From Streptomyces sp. NBC_00663 (GTDB taxonomy: Bacteria > Actinomycetota > Actinomycetes > Streptomycetales > Streptomycetaceae), in the NCBI RefSeq assembly GCF_036226885.1, contig NZ_CP109027.1, positions 2,976,001 to 3,040,000 of the forward strand: a DNA stretch of 64,000 bases, in the 5' to 3' direction. A model generated the notes under the pieces. It saw only the letters and a program-made list of their open reading frames with translations. It did no database searches and was not told the origin of the DNA. The translations under genes and the position numbers were made by a program. Shown in pieces: positions 1 to 6,996 of the stretch. How positions within the stretch are numbered: the stretch's first letter is position 1; every line of letters begins with the position of its first letter.

Positions 1-458
1 GGGTCGGCGGTGTCGAGTCCCTCGAAGATCTCTGTCGTGAAGTCCTCGACGATCCGGGCCCGTTCGGCCGCCGACAGCCGTGCCAGCTTGTTCATCAGGG
101 TCATCTCCTCTGCGGTCGAACCGCGTCGCGCCACGGTCGACAGCACCGCCCGGGTCACCCTCAGCTGCCGGATCTGCGCGTCCAGCGCCGTGACATGCGC
201 CGCCGCCACCTCCGCGACGGTCCGCTCCCCGTCCAGCACCTTGCGTACGTCGTCCAGGCCGAGGCCCAGCTCGCGCAGGGTGCGGATCAGTTCCAGGCGG
301 GCGGCGCACGAGGTGTCGTACAGCCGGTAGCCGCCCGTCGAGCGGGTCACCGGTTCCAGGACCCCCTCGTCCGACCAGTAGCGGATGGTGCGCACGGTCA
401 GTCCGGTGGCCCGGGCCAGCTCGCCGATGGTGAAAAGTCCGGTGCCGTCGTCGATCAT
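1..458 (-). CDS. MerR-family transcriptional regulator (3' part missing)
   Basis: The reverse strand is open from an ATG at 458 to the window edge (152 codons visible, no stop). The N-terminus has the MerR winged helix-turn-helix: IGELARATGLTVRTIRYW, then a wing with GGYRLYD at about residues 40-46. A helical dimerisation region follows, with the usual long helix rich in Leu, Arg and Glu. The effector-binding C-terminus lies outside the window, so the ligand cannot be guessed. The gene starts back to back with the acetyltransferase at 508, and the short space between them probably holds a shared promoter. MerR proteins commonly regulate themselves and the divergent neighbour; that is inference here. 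Confidence 0.85.
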   Translation of the reverse strand, partial: MIDDGTGLFTIGELARATGLTVRTIRYWSDEGVLEPVTRSTGGYRLYDTSCAARLELIRTLRELGLGLDDVRKVLDGERTVAEVAAAHVTALDAQIRQLRVTRAVLSTVARRGSTAEEMTLMNKLARLSAAERARIVEDFTTEIFEGLDTAD

Positions 459-507
459 GTGTGTGAGTCTGGGCCTTCCAGTGGGTGGAGACTCAAGGGC
501 GGGTGCG

Positions 508-1176
508 GTGGAGACTCTTCGGCACGTTCTCGACGCGGCGGCCCGCGGTGTCTTCCCGCCGGCGGACGGCCGTACGACGGTCGTACCGCAGGCGTCACCC
601 CGGGACGCCGGGGTCCTCGCCTTCACCGCGCACTCCGTCGTCTTCACCGACGAGGACCCGGACTGGGTGTACGCGACGCTGCGCGGCCTCGACTGCGACC
701 CTCTCGCCGCGAGCATGAACCCACGCTTCCTGGCGGCCTTCCTGGCGCGGACGGGGCGTACGGCCGAGACCATCGACACGATGCTGGTCGGCCCGCCCCT
801 GCCCGGCGAGCCGCCGCTCGCGCTGCGGGAGATCGAGGACGCCGGTCATCCGCGGATCGTCTACGCCCGCGGGCGCCGCGACGACGTGCGGGCCTGGACG
901 GCGGACGGCGGGGTGCTGGTCATGGGACGCGGGATCGGTGGACGCCTGGAGGTCTCGGTCGAGGTCGACGAGGACGTACGGCACCGGGGGCTGGGGCGGC
1001 GGCTGGTGACCGCCGCCCGGCAGCTCGTCGCCGAGCCGCTGTGGGCGCAGGTCGCGCCGGGGAACGCCCGCAGCGCGCGGGCGTTCCAGGCGGCCGGTTA
1101 CCGGCCGGTGGGGGCGGAGTTGCTGCTGCTCAGTGCCACGCCTCGTAATGCGGGTTGCTCTGACAGCCGCTCATGA
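508..1176 (+). CDS. GNAT-family N-acetyltransferase
   Basis: 222 aa if started at the GTG at 508, which has an AAGGG stretch about 8 nt upstream; GTG codons at 463 and 481 are alternatives. The C-terminal half carries the GNAT acetyl-CoA binding motif A, a beta-strand ending in VEVDEDVRHRGLGRRLV (R-G-x-G-R/K type), followed by a motif B-like segment NARSARAFQAAGYRPVG. The N-terminal half is not recognisable. The substrate is unknown. The 3' end overlaps the convergent ADP-ribosyltransferase gene by 47 bp. The divergent MerR gene is a plausible regulator. Confidence 0.75.
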   Translation: METLRHVLDAAARGVFPPADGRTTVVPQASPRDAGVLAFTAHSVVFTDEDPDWVYATLRGLDCDPLAASMNPRFLAAFLARTGRTAETIDTMLVGPPLPGEPPLALREIEDAGHPRIVYARGRRDDVRAWTADGGVLVMGRGIGGRLEVSVEVDEDVRHRGLGRRLVTAARQLVAEPLWAQVAPGNARSARAFQAAGYRPVGAELLLLSATPRNAGCSDSRS

Positions 1177-1723
1177 TCTCGACCTTGGTGGTCTTGTTCA
1201 CCGGACAGACACCGATGATGTACTTCCGGGCGATGCCACCGGGGAAGGCCACCTCGACCTGGTCGGCCCATTTGTGGGTGTCGCCGATGGTCTTGTTGAC
1301 GTCCACGCCGCCCGGGGCGTCGATGTAGTAGTTGTAGCCGGACTTCCACCACGTCTTGTACAGGTCGTGGTCGTAGGTCGTGGAGACGTACGGGGAGGGC
1401 TGGTTGACCAGGACGTACTTCTCGATGTCGTACTGGCCGTCGACGACGTCCCTGGGCTTGAAGCCCTCCGCGAAGACGATCTCCGGGCCGCGGCCGTCGC
1501 TGCGGTAGAGGGTGCCGCAGCTCTTGCGCCAGACCGGCTCGGGGGTGATGCGGCTGACGTCGACGGTGCGGTCGGCGGCGGCCTTGACGGGGTCGTCGTA
1601 CTGGACCTTGCAGTCGGGGGTCGCAGGGGCCTTCGAGGGGACGGTGGCCGCCGTGGTGGCGAAGACGGCGGCGAGGGACAGAGCGGCGGCAGCGACACGC
1701 CGCCGCAGGCGAGTGGTGATCAT
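1130..1723 (-). CDS. secreted mono-ADP-ribosyltransferase of the Scabin/ScARP (pierisin-like) family
   Basis: 197 aa from the ATG at 1723, preceded by GGGAGGG 7 nt upstream; an upstream start would add 15 residues but weaken the signal peptide. Residues 5-34 form an Arg-rich, hydrophobic signal peptide. The catalytic signature of R-S-E ADP-ribosyltransferases is complete: Arg74 (LYRSDGR), Ser114-Thr115-Thr116, and Gln155-x-Glu157 followed by AFPGGI. Trp125 and Trp152 and Asn107 also sit where I recall functional residues in Scabin (numbering offset of three). Scabin and ScARP transfer ADP-ribose from NAD+ to the exocyclic amine of guanine in nucleosides or DNA, and the QxE motif with FPGGI is typical of that branch. 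Four cysteines (C38, C69 and two near the C-terminus) could form two disulfides. I see no immunity gene beside it. ScARP (SCO5461) in S. coelicolor is the likely orthologue. Confidence 0.85.
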   Translation of the reverse strand: MITTRLRRRVAAAALSLAAVFATTAATVPSKAPATPDCKVQYDDPVKAAADRTVDVSRITPEPVWRKSCGTLYRSDGRGPEIVFAEGFKPRDVVDGQYDIEKYVLVNQPSPYVSTTYDHDLYKTWWKSGYNYYIDAPGGVDVNKTIGDTHKWADQVEVAFPGGIARKYIIGVCPVNKTTKVEIMSGCQSNPHYEAWH

Positions 1724-1798
1724 GGGAGCACCCTCCCGGCCCGGCCGGGGTGGGTCGGGGATCTTCACTCGTGCGGCGGCGTGTCAACTGACCGAAGA

Positions 1799-2977
1799 TC
1801 AGCGGAAGATGCCGGTGTGGCCCAGTGAGTAGCGTCCGGGCTGCGGGTAGACGGCGAGTCCGTGCGGTCCGCTGCCGACCTTGACGCGGGCCAGCTGGGT
1901 GCCGGTGCGGGTGTCGATGGCGTACACCTCGGCGTCGTACCGCCCCGACAGCCACAACACCTTGCCGTCGGCCGAGACGCCGCCCATGTCGGGGCTGCCT
2001 CCCTGGGGCAGATGCCACTTCTTCGTCACCTTGTCCTTGGCGAAGTCCCAGACGGAGATGGTGCCCTCGCCCCGGTTGGAGACGTACATCTCGCGTGAGT
2101 CGCGGCTGACGTAGAGACCGTGGGTGCCCTTGCCGGTGGGGATGAGCTTCGGCTTGTCGAACTTGTCGCCGTCCAGGACCCACATGCCGTCGGCCATCAT
2201 GTCGGCGACGTAGAAGCGCTTGCCGTCGGGCGAGATCTTCACGTCCTGCGGCATGGCCCCGTCGAAGGGGAGTTTCTGCTGTCCGACGACCTTCATCTTC
2301 TCGGTGTCGACCTTGAGCAGCTCGCCGCTGAACTCGCAGGACACGATGAAGTACCGGCCGTCGAGCGAGAAGTCGGCGTGGTTGACGCCGTAACAGGTGA
2401 CCGGGACGGTCTTCTTGCGCTCCATGGTGTGCGGGTCGCGGAAGACGAGCTCGCGGTCGAGGGAGGCCATGACGACGGCGTACTTGCCGTTGGGCGTGAA
2501 GTAGAGGTTGTACGGGTCGTGCACCTCGACCGGCTTGCCCGCCTTCCCGGTCCTCGGGTCGATGGGGGTGAGGGTGTGGCCACGGTTGTTGTTGACCCAC
2601 AGCGTCTTCATGTCCCAGGAGGGGACGACGTGTTGGGGCTGACGGCCGACACGGATCGTCTCGATGATCCTGTACGTCTTCGGGTCGATGACGGAGACCG
2701 TGTCGGACTCGGTGTTGGGGACGTACACCCGCGACGGGAAGTCCTTGACCACCGGGGAGAGCTTGCCCGGGCGGTCGGCGGCGTACACGTCCTGCGGATC
2801 GAGGACCGGCGGCATGCCGGGCAGGCCCTGGACGGGCTTCTTCTTCGGCGGCGCGGGGACGGCCGCCCGGGTCGGGGTGTGCTCGGGCGCGGCATGGTCA
2901 TGGGTCTCGGTGCCGCAGGCGGCGAGGGCGGCGAGGACGGCCCCCGCGGCCAGGGTCTGCTTCACAAGGCGGTGCAT
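1799..2977 (-). CDS. beta-propeller lipoprotein (YVTN / cytochrome d1-like repeats)
   Basis: 392 aa. The N-terminus is a lipoprotein signal ending in a LAAC-type lipobox (Cys at residue 21), followed by a Pro/Ala/Lys-rich linker. From about residue 75 the protein is a run of seven-bladed propeller repeats with the YVTN-like pattern (RVYVPNTESDTVSVID, LWVNNNRGHTLTPID, FYVADMMADGMWVLD, MYVSNRGEGTISVWD, LWLSGRYDAEVYAID). Proteins of this type act as extracytoplasmic scaffolds or binding proteins; no catalytic residues are evident. The start codon overlaps the stop of the upstream deacetylase gene by one base (TGATG), so the two are translationally coupled and probably work together at the cell surface. 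The ligand is unknown. Confidence 0.85.
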   Translation of the reverse strand: MHRLVKQTLAAGAVLAALAACGTETHDHAAPEHTPTRAAVPAPPKKKPVQGLPGMPPVLDPQDVYAADRPGKLSPVVKDFPSRVYVPNTESDTVSVIDPKTYRIIETIRVGRQPQHVVPSWDMKTLWVNNNRGHTLTPIDPRTGKAGKPVEVHDPYNLYFTPNGKYAVVMASLDRELVFRDPHTMERKKTVPVTCYGVNHADFSLDGRYFIVSCEFSGELLKVDTEKMKVVGQQKLPFDGAMPQDVKISPDGKRFYVADMMADGMWVLDGDKFDKPKLIPTGKGTHGLYVSRDSREMYVSNRGEGTISVWDFAKDKVTKKWHLPQGGSPDMGGVSADGKVLWLSGRYDAEVYAIDTRTGTQLARVKVGSGPHGLAVYPQPGRYSLGHTGIFR

Positions 2978-3744
2978 CAGCTGAACAGCTCCGTGGTGGT
3001 CACCGCGGACAGGCCGCGGCGGTCGAGTGCTTCCAGTACGGCGGGGAGGGCGGCGACCGTGTCGGCGTACCCGAAGTGCAGGCTCACCACGGACCCGTTC
3101 CGGACCTCGCCGAGCACCTTGCGGGTGATCGCGGGGGCGCCGGGCGAGGTGAAGTCCAGGGAGTCGACGTCGTACGACAGGACGTGCGGGTAGCCGACGC
3201 GGTGGGCCAGCCGTTCGACGAGCGGCGAGGCCCGGGCGGCACGCGAGGGCCGGAACCAGCTGCCGATGGAGCCGGTGAGTCGGCGCAGCCGGTCGGCGCA
3301 GCCCTCGATCTCGGCGAGCGCGTCGGCCTCGGACATGTCGTTGACGCCGAGGTGGTGCAGGGTGTGGTTGCCGAGGTCATGGCCGCCGTCGAGGATGCGG
3401 CGGGCGAGCTCGGGGTGCTCGTCGAGCCAGGTGCCGACGGCCAGGACGGTGATGCGGGCGCCGTGTTCCTCGGCTGCGGAGAGCAGTGCCCTGGCGGTGG
3501 CGGGGTCGCCGTTGCCGTGGAAGGTGAGGGCGACGCGGGGGTGGGTGCGGGGGCCGTGGGTGAGTTGGGCGGGGCGGCCGGGGAATCGGCGGGGGCCGGG
3601 GGCGGGGGGTCCGGCCGAGGGGCCGGCGGACCGGGAGGGGGCCGGATGAGCGACGGCACCATGGGTGGCGCACCCGGCGGTGAACGCGAGCCCGGCGGTG
3701 GCGCGGAGCACTGTCCGACGATCGGTAGTGGTCACTCGCCCCAT
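2977..3744 (-). CDS. polysaccharide deacetylase-like (NodB/CE4) lipoprotein with altered first metal motif
   Basis: 255 aa. A twin-arginine pair (residues 9-10) precedes a hydrophobic stretch and a TAGC lipobox (Cys25), suggesting a Tat-exported lipoprotein. The NodB fold is recognisable: strand RVALTF at 70-75, H127-T-L-H-H131 (the HxxxH metal motif), FRPS in place of RPPyG, and LHF near the end in place of LHD. The usual TFDDGP motif reads TFHGNGDP, so the catalytic Asp pair is replaced. Either metal binding and chemistry are changed or the protein only binds glycan. The next gene, a propeller lipoprotein, overlaps by one base. An alternative start is the GTG three codons in (position 3735). 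Confidence 0.8.
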   Translation of the reverse strand: MGRVTTTDRRTVLRATAGLAFTAGCATHGAVAHPAPSRSAGPSAGPPAPGPRRFPGRPAQLTHGPRTHPRVALTFHGNGDPATARALLSAAEEHGARITVLAVGTWLDEHPELARRILDGGHDLGNHTLHHLGVNDMSEADALAEIEGCADRLRRLTGSIGSWFRPSRAARASPLVERLAHRVGYPHVLSYDVDSLDFTSPGAPAITRKVLGEVRNGSVVSLHFGYADTVAALPAVLEALDRRGLSAVTTTELFS

Positions 3745-3765
3745 TTAAGGGCGGTTTGCCCTGGC

Positions 3766-3811
3766 TACCGGTCAGCGACCCGCATCTCTACCGATCGGCG
3801 ACCCGCATCTC
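3766..3811. repeat. 23-bp tandem duplication across the stop codon of the ATPase gene
   Basis: Two adjacent 23-bp copies (3766-3788 and 3789-3811) match at 21 of 23 positions. On the reverse strand each encodes EMRVADR followed by TAG. The stop of the 3788-4291 gene is formed at the junction, so the second copy lies just beyond the stop as an untranslated echo of the C-terminus. Confidence 0.85.
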
Positions 3812-4291
3812 GAACCACGTCGTCTTCCCCCGCGGCAGCAGATCGACGCCCCAGCGGTCGGACAGCTTGTCCACCAGGAACAGCCCCCGCCCGCTGATGT
3901 CCATCTCCTGCACCGGCATCAGACACGGCAGCCCGCGCGAGGGGTCGCGCACCTCGACGCGGATCCAGCCCCGCCGCCGGCGCATCCGGAGCCCGAACAC
4001 CCGCGCGCCCGTGTGCCGGACCGCGTTGCCCACGAGTTCGGAGACGAGTAAAACGGCATCCTCGGTCATCTTCGGGGTGAGCCCCCACTGGCGGAGGACG
4101 ACGACCTGGGTCAGCCGGCGGGCCGTGGCCGCGGACTCGGGGCGGGACGGAAGCGGAACCTCCGCCTCGGTGGGATCTCCGAACAACTCCAGCGCCTTCT
4201 GCGCGTGTTCGTCCTCGACCGTGGGCGACCAGCGCGCCGCGGTCGCACGGCCGTGTCCCCGCGGCTGTTCGATACCCTCCAGCCCCGCCAT
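3788..4291 (-). CDS. ATP-binding protein of the anti-sigma / RsbW-like (GHKL) family
   Basis: 167 aa from the ATG at 4291 (GGGGG just upstream); an upstream in-frame ATG at 4450 would add 53 poorly conserved residues. The GHKL ATPase boxes are present: N box ELVGNAVRHT, G1 box with DPSRGLP, and G2 box GRGLFLV. Streptomycetes have many such short single-domain proteins. They bind ATP and act as serine kinases or anti-sigma factors on partner-switching proteins (STAS-type antagonists) in sigma-B-like networks. No STAS or sigma gene lies next to it, so the partner is unknown. The protein is cytoplasmic with no membrane segment. A 23-bp tandem duplication straddles its stop codon. Confidence 0.8.
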   Translation of the reverse strand: MAGLEGIEQPRGHGRATAARWSPTVEDEHAQKALELFGDPTEAEVPLPSRPESAATARRLTQVVVLRQWGLTPKMTEDAVLLVSELVGNAVRHTGARVFGLRMRRRRGWIRVEVRDPSRGLPCLMPVQEMDISGRGLFLVDKLSDRWGVDLLPRGKTTWFEMRVADR

Positions 4292-4591
4292 GCCCCCATC
4301 ATGGCCGCAGCGGACGCCCGCCGGGGCCGTTCCTGCCGAATACGCCCCCCGGAATCCACCATTCCGCTGTTTCCGATCGGCATATGCCAGCGGCAGTTCG
4401 GGGCCGTCGACAGCCTCGCTGACCTGCGGCGGAGGCTCGGTTGGTGGCAATCGACGGTCCCCCTCGACAAGGCAGACTTAAGGTTGCGTTAAGGCTCCCA
4501 TAAACCGCCCCATCGAGGGACCCGGATCAGACATCGCGTCAATTGCAAGTGGTTCAGGGAAGTTTCACCACCGGCTTCCCCACCCCGGTTC
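4292..4591. other. 300-bp intergenic region
   Basis: This lies between the ATPase start and the enoyl-CoA hydratase stop. No convincing gene is seen. Two TTAAGG hexamers 11 bp apart (4478-4483, 4489-4494) are the only notable short repeat and could be part of a regulator site or promoter for the ATPase gene. The region is somewhat AT-richer near 4475-4560 than its surroundings, as expected of promoter DNA. Confidence 0.4.
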
Positions 4592-5359
4592 TCAGAGGAA
4601 CTTCGCCTTCCCGGGGCCCTCCTCGACGAAGCTGCGCATACCGATCTCACGGTCGGCGGTGGCGAACAGGCCCGCGAACCAGTTCCGTTCGACGGCGAGC
4701 CCGGTGTCGATGTCCGTCTCCAGACCCGTGTCGATCGACTCCTTCGCGGCCCGCAGCGCGATCGCCGGACCCTGCGCGAGCTTCGCCGCCCACGCCCGCG
4801 CCTCGCTGTACACCTCGGCGGCCGGGACGACCCGGTCCACCAGACCCAGCCGCTCCGCCTCGTCGGCCTTGACCATCCGGCCGGTGAAGATGAGGTCCTT
4901 CGCCTTGGACGGGCCGATGAGCCGGGCCAGGCGCTGGGTGCCGCCGGCGCCCGGGATCAGACCGAGCAGGATCTCGGGCTGGCCCAGCTTGGCGTTGTCG
5001 GCGGCGATCCGGAAGTCCGCGCACAGCGCCAGCTCGCAACCGCCGCCCAGCGCATAGCCGGTGACGGCCGCGACGACCGGCTTGGGGATGCGGGCCACGG
5101 CCGTGAACGAGTCCTGGAGGGCGCGGGCGCGCAGGACCATCGCGGTGTGGTCCATGGCCTGCATCTCCTTGATGTCCGCGCCGGCCGCGAACACCTTCTC
5201 CCCGCCGTAGACCACCACGGCCCGCACATCGTCACGGCGCGTGGCCTCCTCGGCGAGCTCCTTGAGCCGGTCCTGGGTGGCGACGTCCAGCGCGTTCATG
5301 GGCGGACGGTCGAGAAGAATGGTGCCGACGCCGTCGGCCACTTCGAGAGTCACGGTCAT
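4592..5359 (-). CDS. enoyl-CoA hydratase / crotonase-family protein
   Basis: 255 aa, the usual length for a single-domain crotonase. Both catalytic glutamates of true hydratases are present: Glu109 in GGGCELAL and Glu129 in GQPEILLGLIPGAGGTQRL. The oxyanion-hole segments also fit (AAGADIKEM at about 58-66 and GYALGGG at 101-107). It would hydrate trans-2-enoyl-CoA to 3-hydroxyacyl-CoA, in fatty-acid or amino-acid breakdown. The C-terminus KAKFL resembles short-chain enoyl-CoA hydratases (EchA8 type). No other beta-oxidation gene is adjacent, so the pathway is not fixed by context. It is followed upstream by a repeat-rich spacer. Confidence 0.92.
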   Translation of the reverse strand: MTVTLEVADGVGTILLDRPPMNALDVATQDRLKELAEEATRRDDVRAVVVYGGEKVFAAGADIKEMQAMDHTAMVLRARALQDSFTAVARIPKPVVAAVTGYALGGGCELALCADFRIAADNAKLGQPEILLGLIPGAGGTQRLARLIGPSKAKDLIFTGRMVKADEAERLGLVDRVVPAAEVYSEARAWAAKLAQGPAIALRAAKESIDTGLETDIDTGLAVERNWFAGLFATADREIGMRSFVEEGPGKAKFL

Positions 5360-5377
5360 GCAGGCAGGTTAACGGTG

Positions 5378-5530
5378 ACTAACGGCGATGGGCCAAGGTG
5401 CGGTCGGTCACACCCGGCCGGGGGTCTGGGGGTTGCCCCCAGGCAGACACAGCACGGGGACCAACGGCGATGGGCCAAGGTGCCGTCGGTCACACCCGGC
5501 CGGCAGACACAGCAAGGGGACCAACGACAA
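5378..5530. repeat. imperfect ~60-bp direct repeats
   Basis: Two long copies sit in the spacer between the hydratase and an L,D-transpeptidase. Copy 1 (about 5378-5462) and copy 2 (about 5461-5523) share ACGGCGATGGGCCAAGGTGC, GTCGGTCACACCCGGCCGG and GCAGACACAGCA. Copy 1 carries an extra palindromic insert of about 22 bp (GGGGGTCTGGGGGTTGCCCCC core, about 5420-5441). A third, truncated copy (CCAACGACAACGG) follows at 5521. No ORF is conserved across them. Confidence 0.8.
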
Positions 5531-5531
5531 C

Positions 5532-5561
5532 GGCCCCGGTGGAGTAGCTCACACCGGGGCC
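5532..5561 (-). terminator. hairpin terminator after L,D-transpeptidase gene
   Basis: A perfect 10-bp stem (GGCCCCGGTG / CACCGGGGCC) with a 10-nt loop lies 24 nt beyond the stop of the 5585-6829 gene. There is no clear U tract, as is common for Streptomyces terminators. Confidence 0.6.
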
Positions 5562-5584
5562 GGGCCGTACGCGATACGGGCGTG

Positions 5585-6829
5585 CTACTTCTTCCACTCC
5601 GCCCAGGACATGTTCCAGCCGTTGTAGCCGTTGTCCGGGGCCACCGTGGCGTCGTTGGAGTGCTTCACGACCACCACGTCGCCGATGATCGAGTGGTCGA
5701 AGAACCACGCGGCCGGCGCGGAGCGGTCGCCGCCGCCGCGGTTGTCGCGCAGGCCCACACAGCCGTGGCTGGCGTTGTAGTTGCCGAAGGCGTCGCCGCC
5801 CCAGTAGTTGCCGTGGATGAAGGTGCCCGAGTTGGTCAGGCGCATGGCGTCGGGGACGTCCTTGATGTCGTACTCGCCGCCGTAGCCGACCGTCTCGCCG
5901 TTCATGCGGGTCACCCGGAGCCGCTCGCTGATGACCATCTGGCCGTTCCAGGTGTCGTAGCCGGGCTTGCCGGTGGTGACCGGGAGGGTCTTGACGACCT
6001 TGCCGTCCTGCATGACCTTCATCGTGTGCTTCTTGGCGTCCACGACGGAGACCTGGTTGCGGCCGATGGTGAAGGAGACCGTCTTGGCCTGCTTGCCGTA
6101 GACACCGTCACGGCCCTCGACGCCGTCGAGGTTGAGGTCGACGGTGACCTTGGTGCCCTCGGCCCAGTACTCCTCAGGGCGGAAGTCGAGGCGGTCGTTG
6201 CCGAACCAGTGGCCCTCGACGTCGACGGCCGGCTCGGTCTTGATGCTGATGGCCTTCTCGACGTCGTCCGGGTTGGTGATGCCCCGGGTGAAGCGGATCG
6301 AGAAGGGCATTCCGACGCCGACCTTCGAGCCGTCCTCCGGCGTGAAGTTGCCGACGAAGGTGTTCTTCGGCGTCAGAGTGGTGAAGCTGGAGTCCTCGGC
6401 GGCCTCACGGCCCTCGGAGTCCTTCGCGACCGCGTGCACCGCGTAGGTGGTGGCACCGGCCAGGTGGGTGGACGGCGTCCAGGAGGCGCCGTCGGCGGAT
6501 ATCTTCCCGTCGACCTTGTCACCCTTGGCGGTCTTGACCTCGACCGTCGTCAGCTTGCCCTTGGTGGCGCTCACCTTGAGGGCGCCACTGGTCTCCACGG
6601 ACTTCGCGCCGTCCTTGGGCGCGATGGCGACGACGGCCGCCGACTGCTTGCTCTCCGTGGCGCTCGCGTCCTCGCCCTTGCCCGCCCCGGCCTTGCCGTC
6701 CGAGTCCCCGCCGCCACCACCGCACGCGGTGACGGCGACCAGCATCACTCCGGACACCACGGCCATCCAGCCCTTGCGTCGCCGCACGCGTGCGTCAACC
6801 GACGCCCCCGATATCGGTCGCACGTTCAA
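5585..6829 (-). CDS. L,D-transpeptidase lipoprotein (YkuD domain with Ig-like domains)
   Basis: 414 aa. A hydrophobic signal ends in the VTAC lipobox (Cys36), followed by a Gly/Asp/Ala-rich linker. Two Ig-like (Big/ErfK-associated) domains occupy about residues 67-270. The YkuD catalytic domain follows with HGNYWGGDAF and SHGCVGLRD, in which Cys357 is the predicted nucleophile. The C-terminal NGYNGWNMSWAEWKK is typical of actinobacterial Ldt proteins. It would form 3->3 peptidoglycan cross-links on the outer face of the membrane. A paralogue of nearly the same architecture lies upstream on the same strand (6997-8214), so this is a tandem duplication. A hairpin terminator follows. Confidence 0.93.
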   Translation of the reverse strand: MNVRPISGASVDARVRRRKGWMAVVSGVMLVAVTACGGGGGDSDGKAGAGKGEDASATESKQSAAVVAIAPKDGAKSVETSGALKVSATKGKLTTVEVKTAKGDKVDGKISADGASWTPSTHLAGATTYAVHAVAKDSEGREAAEDSSFTTLTPKNTFVGNFTPEDGSKVGVGMPFSIRFTRGITNPDDVEKAISIKTEPAVDVEGHWFGNDRLDFRPEEYWAEGTKVTVDLNLDGVEGRDGVYGKQAKTVSFTIGRNQVSVVDAKKHTMKVMQDGKVVKTLPVTTGKPGYDTWNGQMVISERLRVTRMNGETVGYGGEYDIKDVPDAMRLTNSGTFIHGNYWGGDAFGNYNASHGCVGLRDNRGGGDRSAPAAWFFDHSIIGDVVVVKHSNDATVAPDNGYNGWNMSWAEWKK

Positions 6830-6996
6830 GTCCTTCTCCCCTCGCCGGGCCCGGTCCAGGCCCGCAACCCCCTGCGCGTCCCGCGCACTCGGCGCATATT
6901 AACCGCAAGATCCCGGCCGTCGGCGGGGTGTGATTGTCACCGTTCGGTCCCAACCGTGACCCCCCGCCCCGCCCGTCAACCCGGCCCCCCACCTGG

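Noticed and set aside
4475..4575. Possible PhoP-box-like repeats (TTAAGG pair; GTTCAGGGAAGTTTCACC)
   Set aside because: Spacing of 11 bp fits, but the hexamers do not match GTTCACC well enough and the nearby genes are not phosphate genes.
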